Part shown: piece after piece, positions 1 to 8,980 of the stretch
How positions within the stretch are numbered: the stretch's first letter is position 1
How the letters are laid out: each line of letters starts with the position of its first letter
Origin: Vagococcus_D sp963518325
GTDB taxonomy: Bacteria; Bacillota; Bacilli; Lactobacillales; Vagococcaceae
Reading direction: 5' to 3'
NCBI RefSeq assembly: GCF_963518325.1
Contig: NZ_CAUQJB010000020.1
Span: 24,322-88,321, forward strand
DNA: 64,000 nucleotides
Translations under genes and position numbers: made by a program
Notes under the pieces: generated by a model
The model's input: only the letters and a program-made list of their open reading frames with translations
Told to the model about the DNA's origin: nothing
Databases searched by the model: none

Positions 1-919
1 TCTTATTCAACATTGTTTCAATTATCGTCGCTTCATTCCTTTTAAAATAAGCAAACTCATAGGAGAGCTCATCAGAATAAATGATTTGAAACTCACTATC
101 CGAATAGTAATTCAACCACTGAAGCACTTCATTGATTGACATATCTTTTAACAAACGTCTAAAGTCTTTACTAATTCCTTCATAATCCTTTTCGAATCGT
201 TCATTCATTTTTAGTGGATTGCCACTGAGAGAAAAACTGCTAGAATAAGTCATACCTACTTTATAATGAGTTCGATACGAACCATTTACTTGCTTCTCTA
301 ATAAATAAACACTATTTCGAAACACGTAGTCTTCCGGTTTTTTTTTCTCATAGGCGATGTCTGCCTTTGATGAGTCTCGTGAGTATGCTCCTTCTTCAAA
401 TACTGTAAAATCCTTAACGTAATCTACAGAGGTGACATATGGCTTTTTGATGTCTAATTTAAAGCGGTTGATTCGCTTCTTATTCAACATTGTTTCAATT
501 ATCGTCGCTTCATTCCTTTTAAAATAAGCAAACTCATAGGAGAGCTCATCAGAATAAATGATTTGAAACTCACTATCCGAATAGTAATTCAACCACTGAA
601 GCACTTCATTGATTGACATATCTTTTAACAAACGTCTAAAGTCTTTACTAATTCCTTCATAATCCTTTTCGAATCGTTCATTCATTTTTAGTGGATTGCC
701 ACTGAGAGAAAAACTGCTAGAATAAGTCATACCTACTTTATAATGAGTTCGATACGAACCATTTACTTGCTTCTCTAATAAATAAACACTATTTCGAAAC
801 ACGTAGTCTTCCGGTTTTTTTTTCTCATAGGCGATGTCTGCCTTTGATGAGTCTGGTGAGTATGCTCCTTCTTCAAATACTGTAAAATCCTTAACATAGT
901 CTACAGAGGTGGCATATGG
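1..919 (-). repeat. Tandem 477-bp in-frame coding duplication
   Basis: Bases 1-442 recur at 478-919 with only a handful of substitutions, giving a period of 477 bp or exactly 159 codons. The near identity at DNA level, including third codon positions, points to a recent duplication inside the secreted-protein gene. Copy number could continue beyond the left edge. Confidence 0.95.
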
Positions 920-1729
920 TCGATCTGATGTGAATGTTTGATTATTTCGCAGATTCTTGTTTTCTTTTGTTTCTAATATCGGTTCTTCCTGAGTAGAGCT
1001 TGTTTGACTATCTTCTGTTTCAGACTTTTCAGACACAGAGGAGTCTGTCATTGATCGATGTGCTTCGGTAGCAGCATCAAGATCATCGCCTGAGATATTA
1101 GTAACGTTATCCAAGGGGTGGGAGTTCACCGGAATGTCGTCACCCTTTTTAATAAATAATTGTTCTTCGCTATAAATATCAATCAATTGATTAGAATGGT
1201 ATTGGGCGATCATTTCACTGAAATTATCACTAAGACTGTCATCTACTTTTGATTCTTTTGAACTAAAATTCACCAACATCTCGTTTGTTTTACCTAGAAT
1301 TTCATTATTTACTTCTATAAACAAACAGGGGGTTCTTTCAGTCGAAGTAAGGTTTCGAATTTGAGTCACTATCTCTTCATTTTCAATCCTGTATGTATTT
1401 TCTTGCTGATTAAATCGAATAAAAGTTTGTAACTTACCATCAGCCAAAACTGGATAATAGGCGTCTTCTCGTTCTTCCTCATATGAAAGAAGTAATACTG
1501 GCTGTTGAACGACATACCGTTCCATTTCAAATTTAGCTAAAAGTGAAGGAAGCTGCGCCTCCAACTCTTTTCTTGCTTCAGCCTTAAACGAATAAAATGC
1601 AGGAAGTTGTTTATCTGTCATACCTTCCCTATACAACTGAGTCGCTTCTACAACCAATGGGGCATACTGCCCTAGAAGTACCATTAGCAATAATAAGTGA
1701 ATAAGTTTCATTATTTTTTTCAAAGTCAT
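1..1729 (-). CDS. Secreted repeat protein, N-terminal part (runs off left edge)
   Basis: An open frame of 576 codons reads from an ATG at 1729 to the window edge without a stop. It is preceded by a good ribosome site (AGAGGAAC). The first ~30 residues form a Sec signal peptide (lysines, then a Leu-rich core, ending near VVEAT). A globular N-terminal domain (~residues 35-180) follows, then a Ser/Thr/Glu-rich linker (~215-265), then two tandem copies of a 159-residue unit. The N-terminal domain is clearly homologous to the broken gene at 50203-52007 (shared AYYPV, an F-I-x-x-x-N-Q patch and an I-x-G-x-T patch), which is a secreted polymorphic toxin. I infer this is another member, with its pre-toxin and toxin parts outside the window. 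The repeat unit matches no family I recognise. Confidence 0.85.
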   Translation of the reverse strand, partial: MTLKKIMKLIHLLLLMVLLGQYAPLVVEATQLYREGMTDKQLPAFYSFKAEARKELEAQLPSLLAKFEMERYVVQQPVLLLSYEEEREDAYYPVLADGKLQTFIRFNQQENTYRIENEEIVTQIRNLTSTERTPCLFIEVNNEILGKTNEMLVNFSSKESKVDDSLSDNFSEMIAQYHSNQLIDIYSEEQLFIKKGDDIPVNSHPLDNVTNISGDDLDAATEAHRSMTDSSVSEKSETEDSQTSSTQEEPILETKENKNLRNNQTFTSDRPYATSVDYVKDFTVFEEGAYSPDSSKADIAYEKKKPEDYVFRNSVYLLEKQVNGSYRTHYKVGMTYSSSFSLSGNPLKMNERFEKDYEGISKDFRRLLKDMSINEVLQWLNYYSDSEFQIIYSDELSYEFAYFKRNEATIIETMLNKKRINRFKLDIKKPYVTSVDYVKDFTVFEEGAYSRDSSKADIAYEKKKPEDYVFRNSVYLLEKQVNGSYRTHYKVGMTYSSSFSLSGNPLKMNERFEKDYEGISKDFRRLLKDMSINEVLQWLNYYSDSEFQIIYSDELSYEFAYFKRNEATIIETMLNK

Positions 1730-1858
1730 AATCTGTTCCTCTCGCTACACTCAAGCACACAATTGCATAAGGCAAAAGTGATATTGGTGATTTTTATTTT
1801 ATCCAAAGTCAGAGATATCTCTGATATAAGCAACCTCCTCATTTTTTTAACTTATTTT

Positions 1859-1995
1859 CTATAATTAATTTTACACACTTAAATGCCTTAAAAATAGGCA
1901 TTTAGGCTAAGTTATAGTTGCAACTTTCGGCACCAATATGGTAAATATCGCGACCAAACACCCTTGACTTTGATGGCCATTTAAGCCTCAATCAT
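1859..1995 (-). promoter_or_regulatory. Upstream region shared with the 52-kb toxin gene
   Basis: About 135 bp upstream of the left-edge secreted protein is recognisably the same as 52118-52255, upstream of the broken toxin gene. Shared blocks include ATTTTACACACT, TTGCAACTTT, GCAACCAAACG-like and CCTTGACTTTGAT. In this copy the block carries a perfect 8-bp inverted repeat (AAATGCCT at 1881-1888, AGGCATTT at 1896-1903). Conservation of non-coding sequence at two loci suggests a common promoter or operator; the factor is unknown. Confidence 0.55.
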
Positions 1996-2060
1996 TTCAA
2001 CAACTTTTACAGTCTATTTTCTTCAATTATTAGGCACCTTTATGTCATTCAACTCAAACA

Positions 2061-2102
2061 AAAATAAGTCAAGCTCAACTGTTCTTGAACTTGACTTATT
2101 TT
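2061..2102 (-). terminator. Rho-independent terminator (both directions possible)
   Basis: A perfect 13-bp stem (AAAATAAGTCAAG at 2061-2073 against CTTGACTTATTTT at 2090-2102) with a 16-nt loop is flanked by A and T runs. It lies 80 bp past the end of the broken permease gene. Confidence 0.75.
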
Positions 2103-2181
2103 CAATTGATTGCGACGTGACTACCGCATCTCAACATTCTATACATGGGTAATTGAAGCAAACTATCACTAAAACCATAAA

Positions 2182-4089
2182 TTATTCATTATGATTTTGT
2201 AATCGTTCCACAATACTTTCTTCCGTTACTTTTTTATACGACAGCAACGGAATGATCACACAAAAACCGATCAATAAGAAGAGAATCAGAACGAAGGGCA
2301 TTGCAGGAAACTGGTAGGTCGCATAACCAATCTGTGATTTTAGCACTTTATACACCATTTTTAAGCTTAAGACACCGACCTTACTTAACAAACCACCGAC
2401 AATTAAACTGTAATACACACCCTCGATTATCAATAAACGTCGCAGCTGTTTACGTGTCATTCCGATACTCTCTAAAATGGCTAACTCACGTTTACGACTA
2501 ATAATCGTCATCATAATCGTATTGAAAAAGTTGACCAACCCTAATATCACCATCAAAAGACTCACTGCATACATGACTATTTTTATCGTACGAATTTCAT
2601 CTTGAGCATTTTCTAGCCACTCAGAATTTATCAGAACCCAAGGTAACATGATCTCCCGTTGGCTTGGCTTAAGCGCACTTTCTTTTTGACTCACCCACCG
2701 CTTCACCATCTTTTTACTTTCTGGTTCTGCTTCTGGTTCAACATAAATCTCCGTTTTAAACGCTCGCGGTTTTAACCCTAAGTTAGCCATGCCCTTCTCA
2801 CTGATCATAAGATTAGGAGCTCCTAGACCAAATCCAACATGGAGAGTAGGATAATCATCCGTATCCGGTTCGTAATACCCTGAAAAAACCATCTGGCCGA
2901 CTGCTTCTTTTTGATAATTTGCCAGATTAACTTGTTCACCAATGATCTCCTCAGCTGTCAGCTTCATCTTCGGTGAAAAATCCGCAAAACCATTTGCTAC
3001 GATTCCTGTACCATTTTTGAAACTTTCCAAATCGATGGACAGTTGGTTTTCCAAGACATAAGTCTCAAACTCTTTGAGAAAAGCATCATCTGCCACTAAA
3101 ATTGGGGCGTAATAATCATCAACTAACGCCTTTGCAGCCTCTTTGTCATCTTCTTTTGTTTGTTGCTCCAGCAGGCGAAAGTCGGCTTTTAAAGCGATTT
3201 GCCAAACTGGATCCTCAGCTTCTAAGAACACAAAATCACCTGAAACTACTTCCATTTTTTTATACCTGGCAAGGCAGCAAAAAAGGTTAAAACTTCTTGG
3301 TTAACAGGGAGAATCTCATCCCGATAGCTTTTATCCCAACTTGGATTATAGTTATTTTCAATACTAAAATCCGGAAAAGAGGCAAAATTATGGGTGTAAT
3401 CAAGGCCATCTGTTACTAGAAAGGATGCCAGAGCAATCGTCAAGCCAATCAATAACGACAGCACAGTGAAGATAAATCGCTTAACTTCTCTCGTCGTATT
3501 ACGCCATGCCATTTGATAAAGGCGACTGCCAGTTTTAGCGCTCCTAATTTTCCCCTTAGGAAGAACGGTTAAATAGTTTAGCGCTTCAAGAGGAGCTAGA
3601 CGGCTGACTTTAGTCACTGGTCGCAGAATACTAAGAAAGGCCATCACAATCGCCACCCCACAAGCAATAAGTAGTAAGCTCGGGTTAACTGCTAATAACT
3701 CACTGGAAACACCATAGTTCCGCATGTAGTTCTTGGCCAAAAGACTCGGTAAAATCCCTTGCACAACCAAGCAAGCTTATTCGCCAAATCTGACGATACA
3801 TGATCTTTCTGATTTGTTTATAGTCGTCCCAAAGAGATGGCCATGACATTATAATTAAGTAAAAAGACACATAAGAAGAGAATGCCGCTCGCTAAGAGAG
3901 CCATATCATAGCCACCGATAGTTTGACGGACAACATTGTAATTGACGGAATCGTCACCATCAAACCGTTGAGCCTCATCTCTTGTACTAATATCATGAAA
4001 CTACTCCATCCGTCGGGATACCCTCCTATAGTCAAAGTAAAATCCTTCTCACCATTTTTTTCCATCCTAATATTAACCATATAGCACAA
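2182..4089 (-). pseudogene. FtsX-like ABC transporter permease, frameshifted
   Basis: Three frames together encode the middle and end of a MacB/FtsX-type permease. The 4089-3892 segment gives an 'EKDFTLTIGGYPDGW' stretch and then, in another frame, an 'LLASGILFLCVFLLNYN' membrane segment. Bases 3770-3246 encode two further membrane segments around the 'AWRNTTREVKRFIFTV' patch. Bases 3255-2182 encode the extracellular domain and the C-terminal FtsX domain ('SRKRELAILESIGMT' and the last membrane helices). The break at 3246-3255 is in an A7 run (minus strand); A8 would restore the frame. Further shifts lie near 3780-3840 and 4000. No N-terminal half and no partner ATPase are present, so the gene is dead or grossly mis-assembled. 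Confidence 0.85.
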
Positions 4090-4256
4090 CAGTTGTGTAT
4101 TCTATTCTAATTTTATTTTCTATTATGAATTAATTCTGTCTCAATTTTTTTGTAAATACTCTTGTCCTCTTGCAGTTTGTACCACATGTGAAAACTCGAA
4201 TCATTACTACCATAAATTTAATTAACCACATTTTAGGAACTAGTGTCTCAGATTGA

Positions 4257-4622
4257 TTAGCTTGTACTAGTAATAATCCTCTTCACATCGTCTCTACCAG
4301 CTGTTATCTCCTCTTTTGAAAAATCAGCTTTTTGCAAATCAGAATCGGGAAGTGCATCTAATTTATTATAAAACCAATTTGAAACTTCAACAATCTGAGA
4401 ATCACTAATTTTTTCAAATTGCTCAAATAATGTATTTTCTGCTTTATTAATGTTCAATTGAATTATTAATTCTAACAAGTGTTGCCTTAATGAAGTAGAG
4501 TAGGTTTCTCCCGTGACATCATCAACAACATCTAACATCAGCTCCCGTGAATGGTGAATTATTACTGGTAACTTTTTGGGAAGAAATTGAAGCTGTTTCA
4601 TTAACCAATCATTTGTGTCCAA
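4257..4622 (-). CDS. Hypothetical protein, 121 residues
   Basis: A TTG start is supported by an AGGTGA site five bases upstream. The product is acidic, predicted largely helical, without a signal peptide or membrane segment; it has a central 'SLRQHLLELIIQLNIN' helix and a C-terminal 'EEITAGRDDVKRII'. I do not recognise the family. It stands alone between the broken permease and a long decayed stretch, so context gives no function. A small regulator or an orphan immunity protein would both fit. Confidence 0.55.
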   Translation of the reverse strand: MDTNDWLMKQLQFLPKKLPVIIHHSRELMLDVVDDVTGETYSTSLRQHLLELIIQLNINKAENTLFEQFEKISDSQIVEVSNWFYNKLDALPDSDLQKADFSKEEITAGRDDVKRIITSTS

Positions 4623-4639
4623 TTTGTCACCTCAGATTT

Positions 4640-6300
4640 TACTTTCCAATCGTCAAGATATAATTTTTTTGCGCTCTTATGATTACTATTATCAAATATT
4701 AATGTTATTTTTTATTCAGTCTATGAGCAAATTTAATTAGTAAAAGTAATAATATTACTAACATCGGTAATGACACTTGTATCACTTAACCTATTATCCG
4801 TACCATTGAATAGTTTAGTAAGCATTATGAAAATAAATAAAAAAATAGATTTGTTAGTATGGTATTTAGCTATTGCTCTATGATTGTGAGCCTTAAAACA
4901 TGCCGAAAAGACTTATTATCAAATCTATGAGAACATTTACTTTTTTGATATTCCGTTAAATTACATTAATTTCATAGTTCGCACTTCAGCTAAATATCCT
5001 ATATCTAATTTACTACCATATCACATGCATGTACTACAAAAATTAAATTCAAGTTTATCAACCACATTGTAATTTCATTTTTATAAATAATCCCCGTTAG
5101 CACGCATTCATTTATAATGTATAACTTTTTATACAGACATATTTACTGATGTAGCATAGATAGAGTCAGAAAATTCTGATTTATCTGTTTCCAAAAAAAT
5201 TGGCAAAACGGTCAGTGCTTATGCAGAGGATGACCATTTCCAGAAATTAACGTTTAAATCAAGTGTGAGAGCGACAGATTAAACGATTATATTGGTATTA
5301 AGGGCATTAAACAGCATTATGCCGAATCAAGCCGTTAATAGTGAATGGCTCGTTAGAGTTGAAACAGAGTAGCGCTTGTCCCCAAATCCAGTTTAATCAG
5401 ATACGTCAAATATGTCGCAATGAGTGTGAGAAAAACTTGATTCATCGCCCCTTGCTCCCCTCGTGAGTAAAGCATTTTAATAACCAAATTTTGCTTTAAG
5501 TGTTAAAAAAAACAGCTCTATTTGCCCGCGTACTTGAAACATATCTGCGATTGCTTGTACACGGGCGTCTATACGATTGGTCAGGATCCGCAGAATTTTC
5601 TGCCCCTTAGCTAAAATTGTCATCAGTCAAAAGTGAGAAGTTAGATGGTATTTGATTCGATTGCGATTTCTCGACATAGCCGTTAATCAAGAAAAGCACA
5701 ACTCATCTAGTGGTAGCTCGAGTATTCTTGGTAAACTGCATGCAACAAAATGTTTAAAAGTCATTTGAAAATAAGGTTTTTTTCTGTAATAAACGTAGTT
5801 TGTGATAACCGTTTGGGCGTCCGTCGACAATATTTTTTCACTTTTTACAAAACCCATCACTGAAATGATGTTTTTGAGTTATACTTATTCATCCGATAGT
5901 CCTTTTTATTGGTCTTGGGTAAATTATCCAAGGCCAGTATAAAGGCGTTTTTTGTTCATGAAAAGTTTAAATTTAAGCTTTAGCTAAATCTTCGCAACAC
6001 TAGTGAGATATATCGCTTAATGTCTTAACTTCCTTTATCTACACTCCACCTATCTAGTGTGTACTGGATTATGTATAAAAAATGATATGTCAACATGTAT
6101 AGTACTTTTTCAGTTTGAAGTGCAAAGATTTTAATGTGAACTTGGGCAAAACCACACACTTCATTAGCAAGAATGAATAAAAATGAAATTTAGCTTTCAA
6201 AATGATCAAATTGCGCTTGCCAAAAGCACCAGTTTAATCGTATTATGCACAACTAAATACCTGCTTAATAGGAGTTATAAGAAATCCATTAGTAAGAACT
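4640..6300. other. Long gene-poor decayed stretch
   Basis: No open frame with a ribosome site is visible on either strand. The only recognisable piece is the IS4-like remnant at 5369-5640. Sequence at 5640-5950 probably contains more of that element but is too broken to align by eye. Confidence 0.5.
5369..5640 (-). mobile_element. IS4-family transposase C-terminal remnant
   Basis: The minus strand reads a broken version of the conserved end of IS4/IS231-type transposases: a 'TNRIDA...IADMF..RGQIELFF' stretch (the YREK-like region), then after a stop 'NQVFLTLIATYLTYLIKLDLG', matching the family pattern 'NQI(F/Y)IALI.Y.L..L.KL.L'. Internal stops and no N-terminal part show that it is inactive. 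Confidence 0.6.
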
Positions 6301-6302
6301 AT

Positions 6303-7133
6303 CTATAACCAACAATTCAATAAATTCTCTAAAAATTGCTTAATTTCATTAATTACTTCTTTTCCATTTGACCAATGAATATGATGTGTTCCATTACTAT
6401 AACTAACAATTCTTGAACTATTATGCGAATTTAAATAATTTGAATTGTTGTACTCAACTTCCCTACACTCTCGAGTAAATAGTAATACTGGAACTGAGTC
6501 TGATATAATATAATTACTAGCCTCAACTATATTTTTTTCACTTTCATTTATTTCATTTGTGAGCGTGACATTAAGAAAATTAGATTTCAATCTAAAGATA
6601 TACTCTTTTTTTTCAGCTTCTTTCAAATGCGGATTAACATCAACTTCTAATGGTATTATACTAAATAAATCTAAATCTGTATTTTGTCTTAAATATTGTA
6701 CCAATTTTGAGTTAAATATGATCTCTTCTCTTAAATGTGGTAATTGTTCGATAGAATACCTAGTAGTGGGTTCAATAAATATTAATCCGATTATAGTTCG
6801 TTCATATCTATTAATATAATCTAAAATATAGATACCAGATAAGCTGTGGGTAACAAAAATAATTGTTTTTTCTATAAGCTTCAATTTAATTAAAACACTA
6901 TCAATTTCTGAGCTTGTATTTGATAGTGTTCTATCCTCTATACTATGCGTACTTTTCCCATAACCAAATCGATCTAATGCTAAAATTCCAATGTAATCGG
7001 GTATACAATCAATAATATGCTTATAATCAAGATATGCACAAGTCCCGCCAAAACCAGATAAGAACACCATTAAAACATTGTTTTCACCCTCGCGAAAAAA
7101 AAAATCAATTTCGTGATTGGCTTGTTCCATCAT
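6303..7133 (-). CDS. Alpha/beta-hydrolase of the lanthipeptide operon
   Basis: A 276-residue alpha/beta-hydrolase fold protein. The sequence shows an oxyanion strand-loop (SGFGGT near residues 26-31), a nucleophile elbow T-H-S97-L-S-G in place of the usual G-x-S-x-G, and a late histidine cluster (GTHHIH, residues 248-253) that would hold the catalytic His. There is no signal peptide, so it is cytoplasmic. A GAGGTGAT site precedes the tandem ATG ATG. It is the last gene of the lan operon, 18 bp after the LanC-like gene. Its role is inferred only: self-protection, a tailoring step or peptide processing are possible. Replacement of the first Gly of the elbow by Thr is unusual. Confidence 0.85.
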   Translation of the reverse strand: MMEQANHEIDFFFREGENNVLMVFLSGFGGTCAYLDYKHIIDCIPDYIGILALDRFGYGKSTHSIEDRTLSNTSSEIDSVLIKLKLIEKTIIFVTHSLSGIYILDYINRYERTIIGLIFIEPTTRYSIEQLPHLREEIIFNSKLVQYLRQNTDLDLFSIIPLEVDVNPHLKEAEKKEYIFRLKSNFLNVTLTNEINESEKNIVEASNYIISDSVPVLLFTRECREVEYNNSNYLNSHNSSRIVSYSNGTHHIHWSNGKEVINEIKQFLENLLNCWL

Positions 7134-7151
7134 ATATCACCTCAATCAACT

Positions 7152-8260
7152 CTACAGTAAGTACATTAATTCAAATTGTTTTATACTTTCAAAATCATCC
7201 AATAATAATAACGAGGAAATAATACAGGATGACATAAACCCCTGAAGAGATGATAATAATTCGTGAAGATTATTATCATGTACATGGAATGCTCCAATAT
7301 ATTTGACTAAATTAGAATAAACTTTGTCAAAGGAATAATTGGAATCTGATTTATTCAGCATATACAGCGTTCCTGAATACCCATGACAAAATCCATAATC
7401 ATCAATTTCTCTGCTGATAATCTTTTTTTCGTTTTTTATCTGCTGCTTTATTTCACTTATTAGTGATTTTAAAATTTCATTATTAAAACTACCATTTGCA
7501 TACATCAACGAATTATATATCCCAAGAGTTCCGTAACACCAAGAAAAGTAATTTTTTTTTAATAATATATCTTCTAATCGGATAAACCTTTGATCACTTG
7601 TTACAATGGAATTAATATATTTTTTCTCTTTAATAATTTTAAAATTCCGGTTATAGAGATTGAATATTTCATCAATTACTTTCATCGATCTTGTATTTAA
7701 CAAGTTGGCTCTTGATAAGTCTGAAAGATAAAATAATGTTCCGGCAAGGCCATGCGGAACACCTAAATCTATATATGATTCTGGCTCCTTTATATCCCTG
7801 CCTCTTTTTTTTAAGAGCGAAGGTCTTTCAAGTGTATATATAAGTTGCTCATTAAATTTAGTCAAATCAAAATCAATTTTCCCAATCGAAAGCAAATATC
7901 TTGCTACAGGAACAAAGCCATCAAGACTATCAATAAGTTGAAGTCTATTGGGAAATTTGCTGTTTTTTAAAATCCTATTTAAAGACTCGTTGAATTTTCC
8001 ACTTAATTTTACATGAGTTCCATAGTTTGCATTTATTATGTTTGCTATGCACGCTATTTTTAATATACCATTATTTAAAGAGGGTCCAGTAAACCATTTA
8101 ATTTTTTCGATAGACTTTTCAAAATTAAAAATGGCTTTCTCTTCTTCTTGCAATAAAATAAATAACATACTTAAATTCGCATTAATATTCGGGTTATTGA
8201 TAATTATTTTTTATAAAATTCATTGATTTCATCGGCTTTTCTTAATAAAATATTTCTCAT
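7152..8260 (-). pseudogene. lanC: Stand-alone LanC-like cyclase, frameshifted near its 5' end
   Basis: The uninterrupted part (8168-7152, 338 codons) is a LanC-fold protein with a complete active site: GVPHG (His139 of that frame), WCYG (Cys211) and CHG (Cys261-His262), the zinc ligands and acid/base residues of lanthionine cyclases. The natural start is almost certainly the ATG at 8260, which overlaps the stop of the upstream flavin-reductase gene as ATGA. That frame runs 18 codons and hits TAA in an A6 run near 8205-8212. One extra A joins it smoothly to 'IINNPNINANLSMLF'. Without the shift, no start with a ribosome site exists. LanM already carries its own cyclase domain, so a separate LanC is unusual. 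It could be a second cyclase or a degenerate one; a sequencing slip in the A-run would make it intact. Confidence 0.8.
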
Positions 8261-8979
8261 TTGTTTTCATACCATTTATGCTCAAAAAAGGTTCTAAAAT
8301 CAGGGAAATCGAGCATTCCTTGTTCTTTCCAATAATCTCGCTCTGAGGAAATTACTACATTATTATTGGCTTTTGAGTATAATTCCTTATGCACTCTAAA
8401 CTTGTCCTCTTGCAACCGACTTATTGGAAATTGTTCTTCTAATAATATTTTCTTTACCTTAGTAGCTTCATATCTTAAAATACTTTTAATTGCCTCTCTA
8501 CTTTGTACTCCTGATTTCAATGAAATATTAGAAACGATTGAAATTCCTAAATGCTCCATTGTTTGTCTTAGATAATCTGAAACTGGTTTATTTCCATTAC
8601 TGTCTGAAACACTGATTATTATTCCAATCTTGCCTGATAATTTTATCAAATGTGCCCAATAAGCTATTCTATCAATAAAATTTTTCATTGTTCCAGAAAC
8701 TTGATGTAAATAAACTGGTGAAGCAAATACAACTATACTGCTTGACAAAATTTTTTCTTCAATATATTTCATATCATCGTCCACAGCCGTTCTACCTTCT
8801 GAAAAATCGATTCCAGTTCCCGGGTTAAACTCTATTTTTAGATCTGCTGCTGATTTGAAATATTTTTCAATAGGTTGATTTATAGATTTTTCCAAAATTC
8901 TACATAGTTCCTCAACTGCAAAATTAGTTGTAGAATTCGGATTACAATAGCAACCTGAAAACGCAAATAGTTTCAACAT
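8257..8979 (-). CDS. NAD(P)H-dependent FMN reductase, possible lanthipeptide-tailoring enzyme
   Basis: A flavodoxin-fold protein of ~240 residues. The start MLKLFAFSG is chosen because GGAAGGAAG lies ~6 bases upstream and only one base separates it from the lanM stop. The N-terminal beta-strand and phosphate loop (FAFSGCYCNPNSTT) and the motif 'ASPVYLHQVSGTMKNFIDR' (residues ~86-104) are typical of NADPH:FMN reductases and iron-sulphur flavoproteins. Flavin reductases in lanthipeptide operons can hydrogenate dehydroalanine to D-alanine (LanJ-type activity). The precursor has many more Ser/Thr than Cys residues, so substrate would exist. That role is inference. It is translationally coupled to lanM and to the downstream lanC. 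Confidence 0.85.
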   Translation of the reverse strand: MLKLFAFSGCYCNPNSTTNFAVEELCRILEKSINQPIEKYFKSAADLKIEFNPGTGIDFSEGRTAVDDDMKYIEEKILSSSIVVFASPVYLHQVSGTMKNFIDRIAYWAHLIKLSGKIGIIISVSDSNGNKPVSDYLRQTMEHLGISIVSNISLKSGVQSREAIKSILRYEATKVKKILLEEQFPISRLQEDKFRVHKELYSKANNNVVISSERDYWKEQGMLDFPDFRTFFEHKWYENK

Positions 8980-8980
8980 A

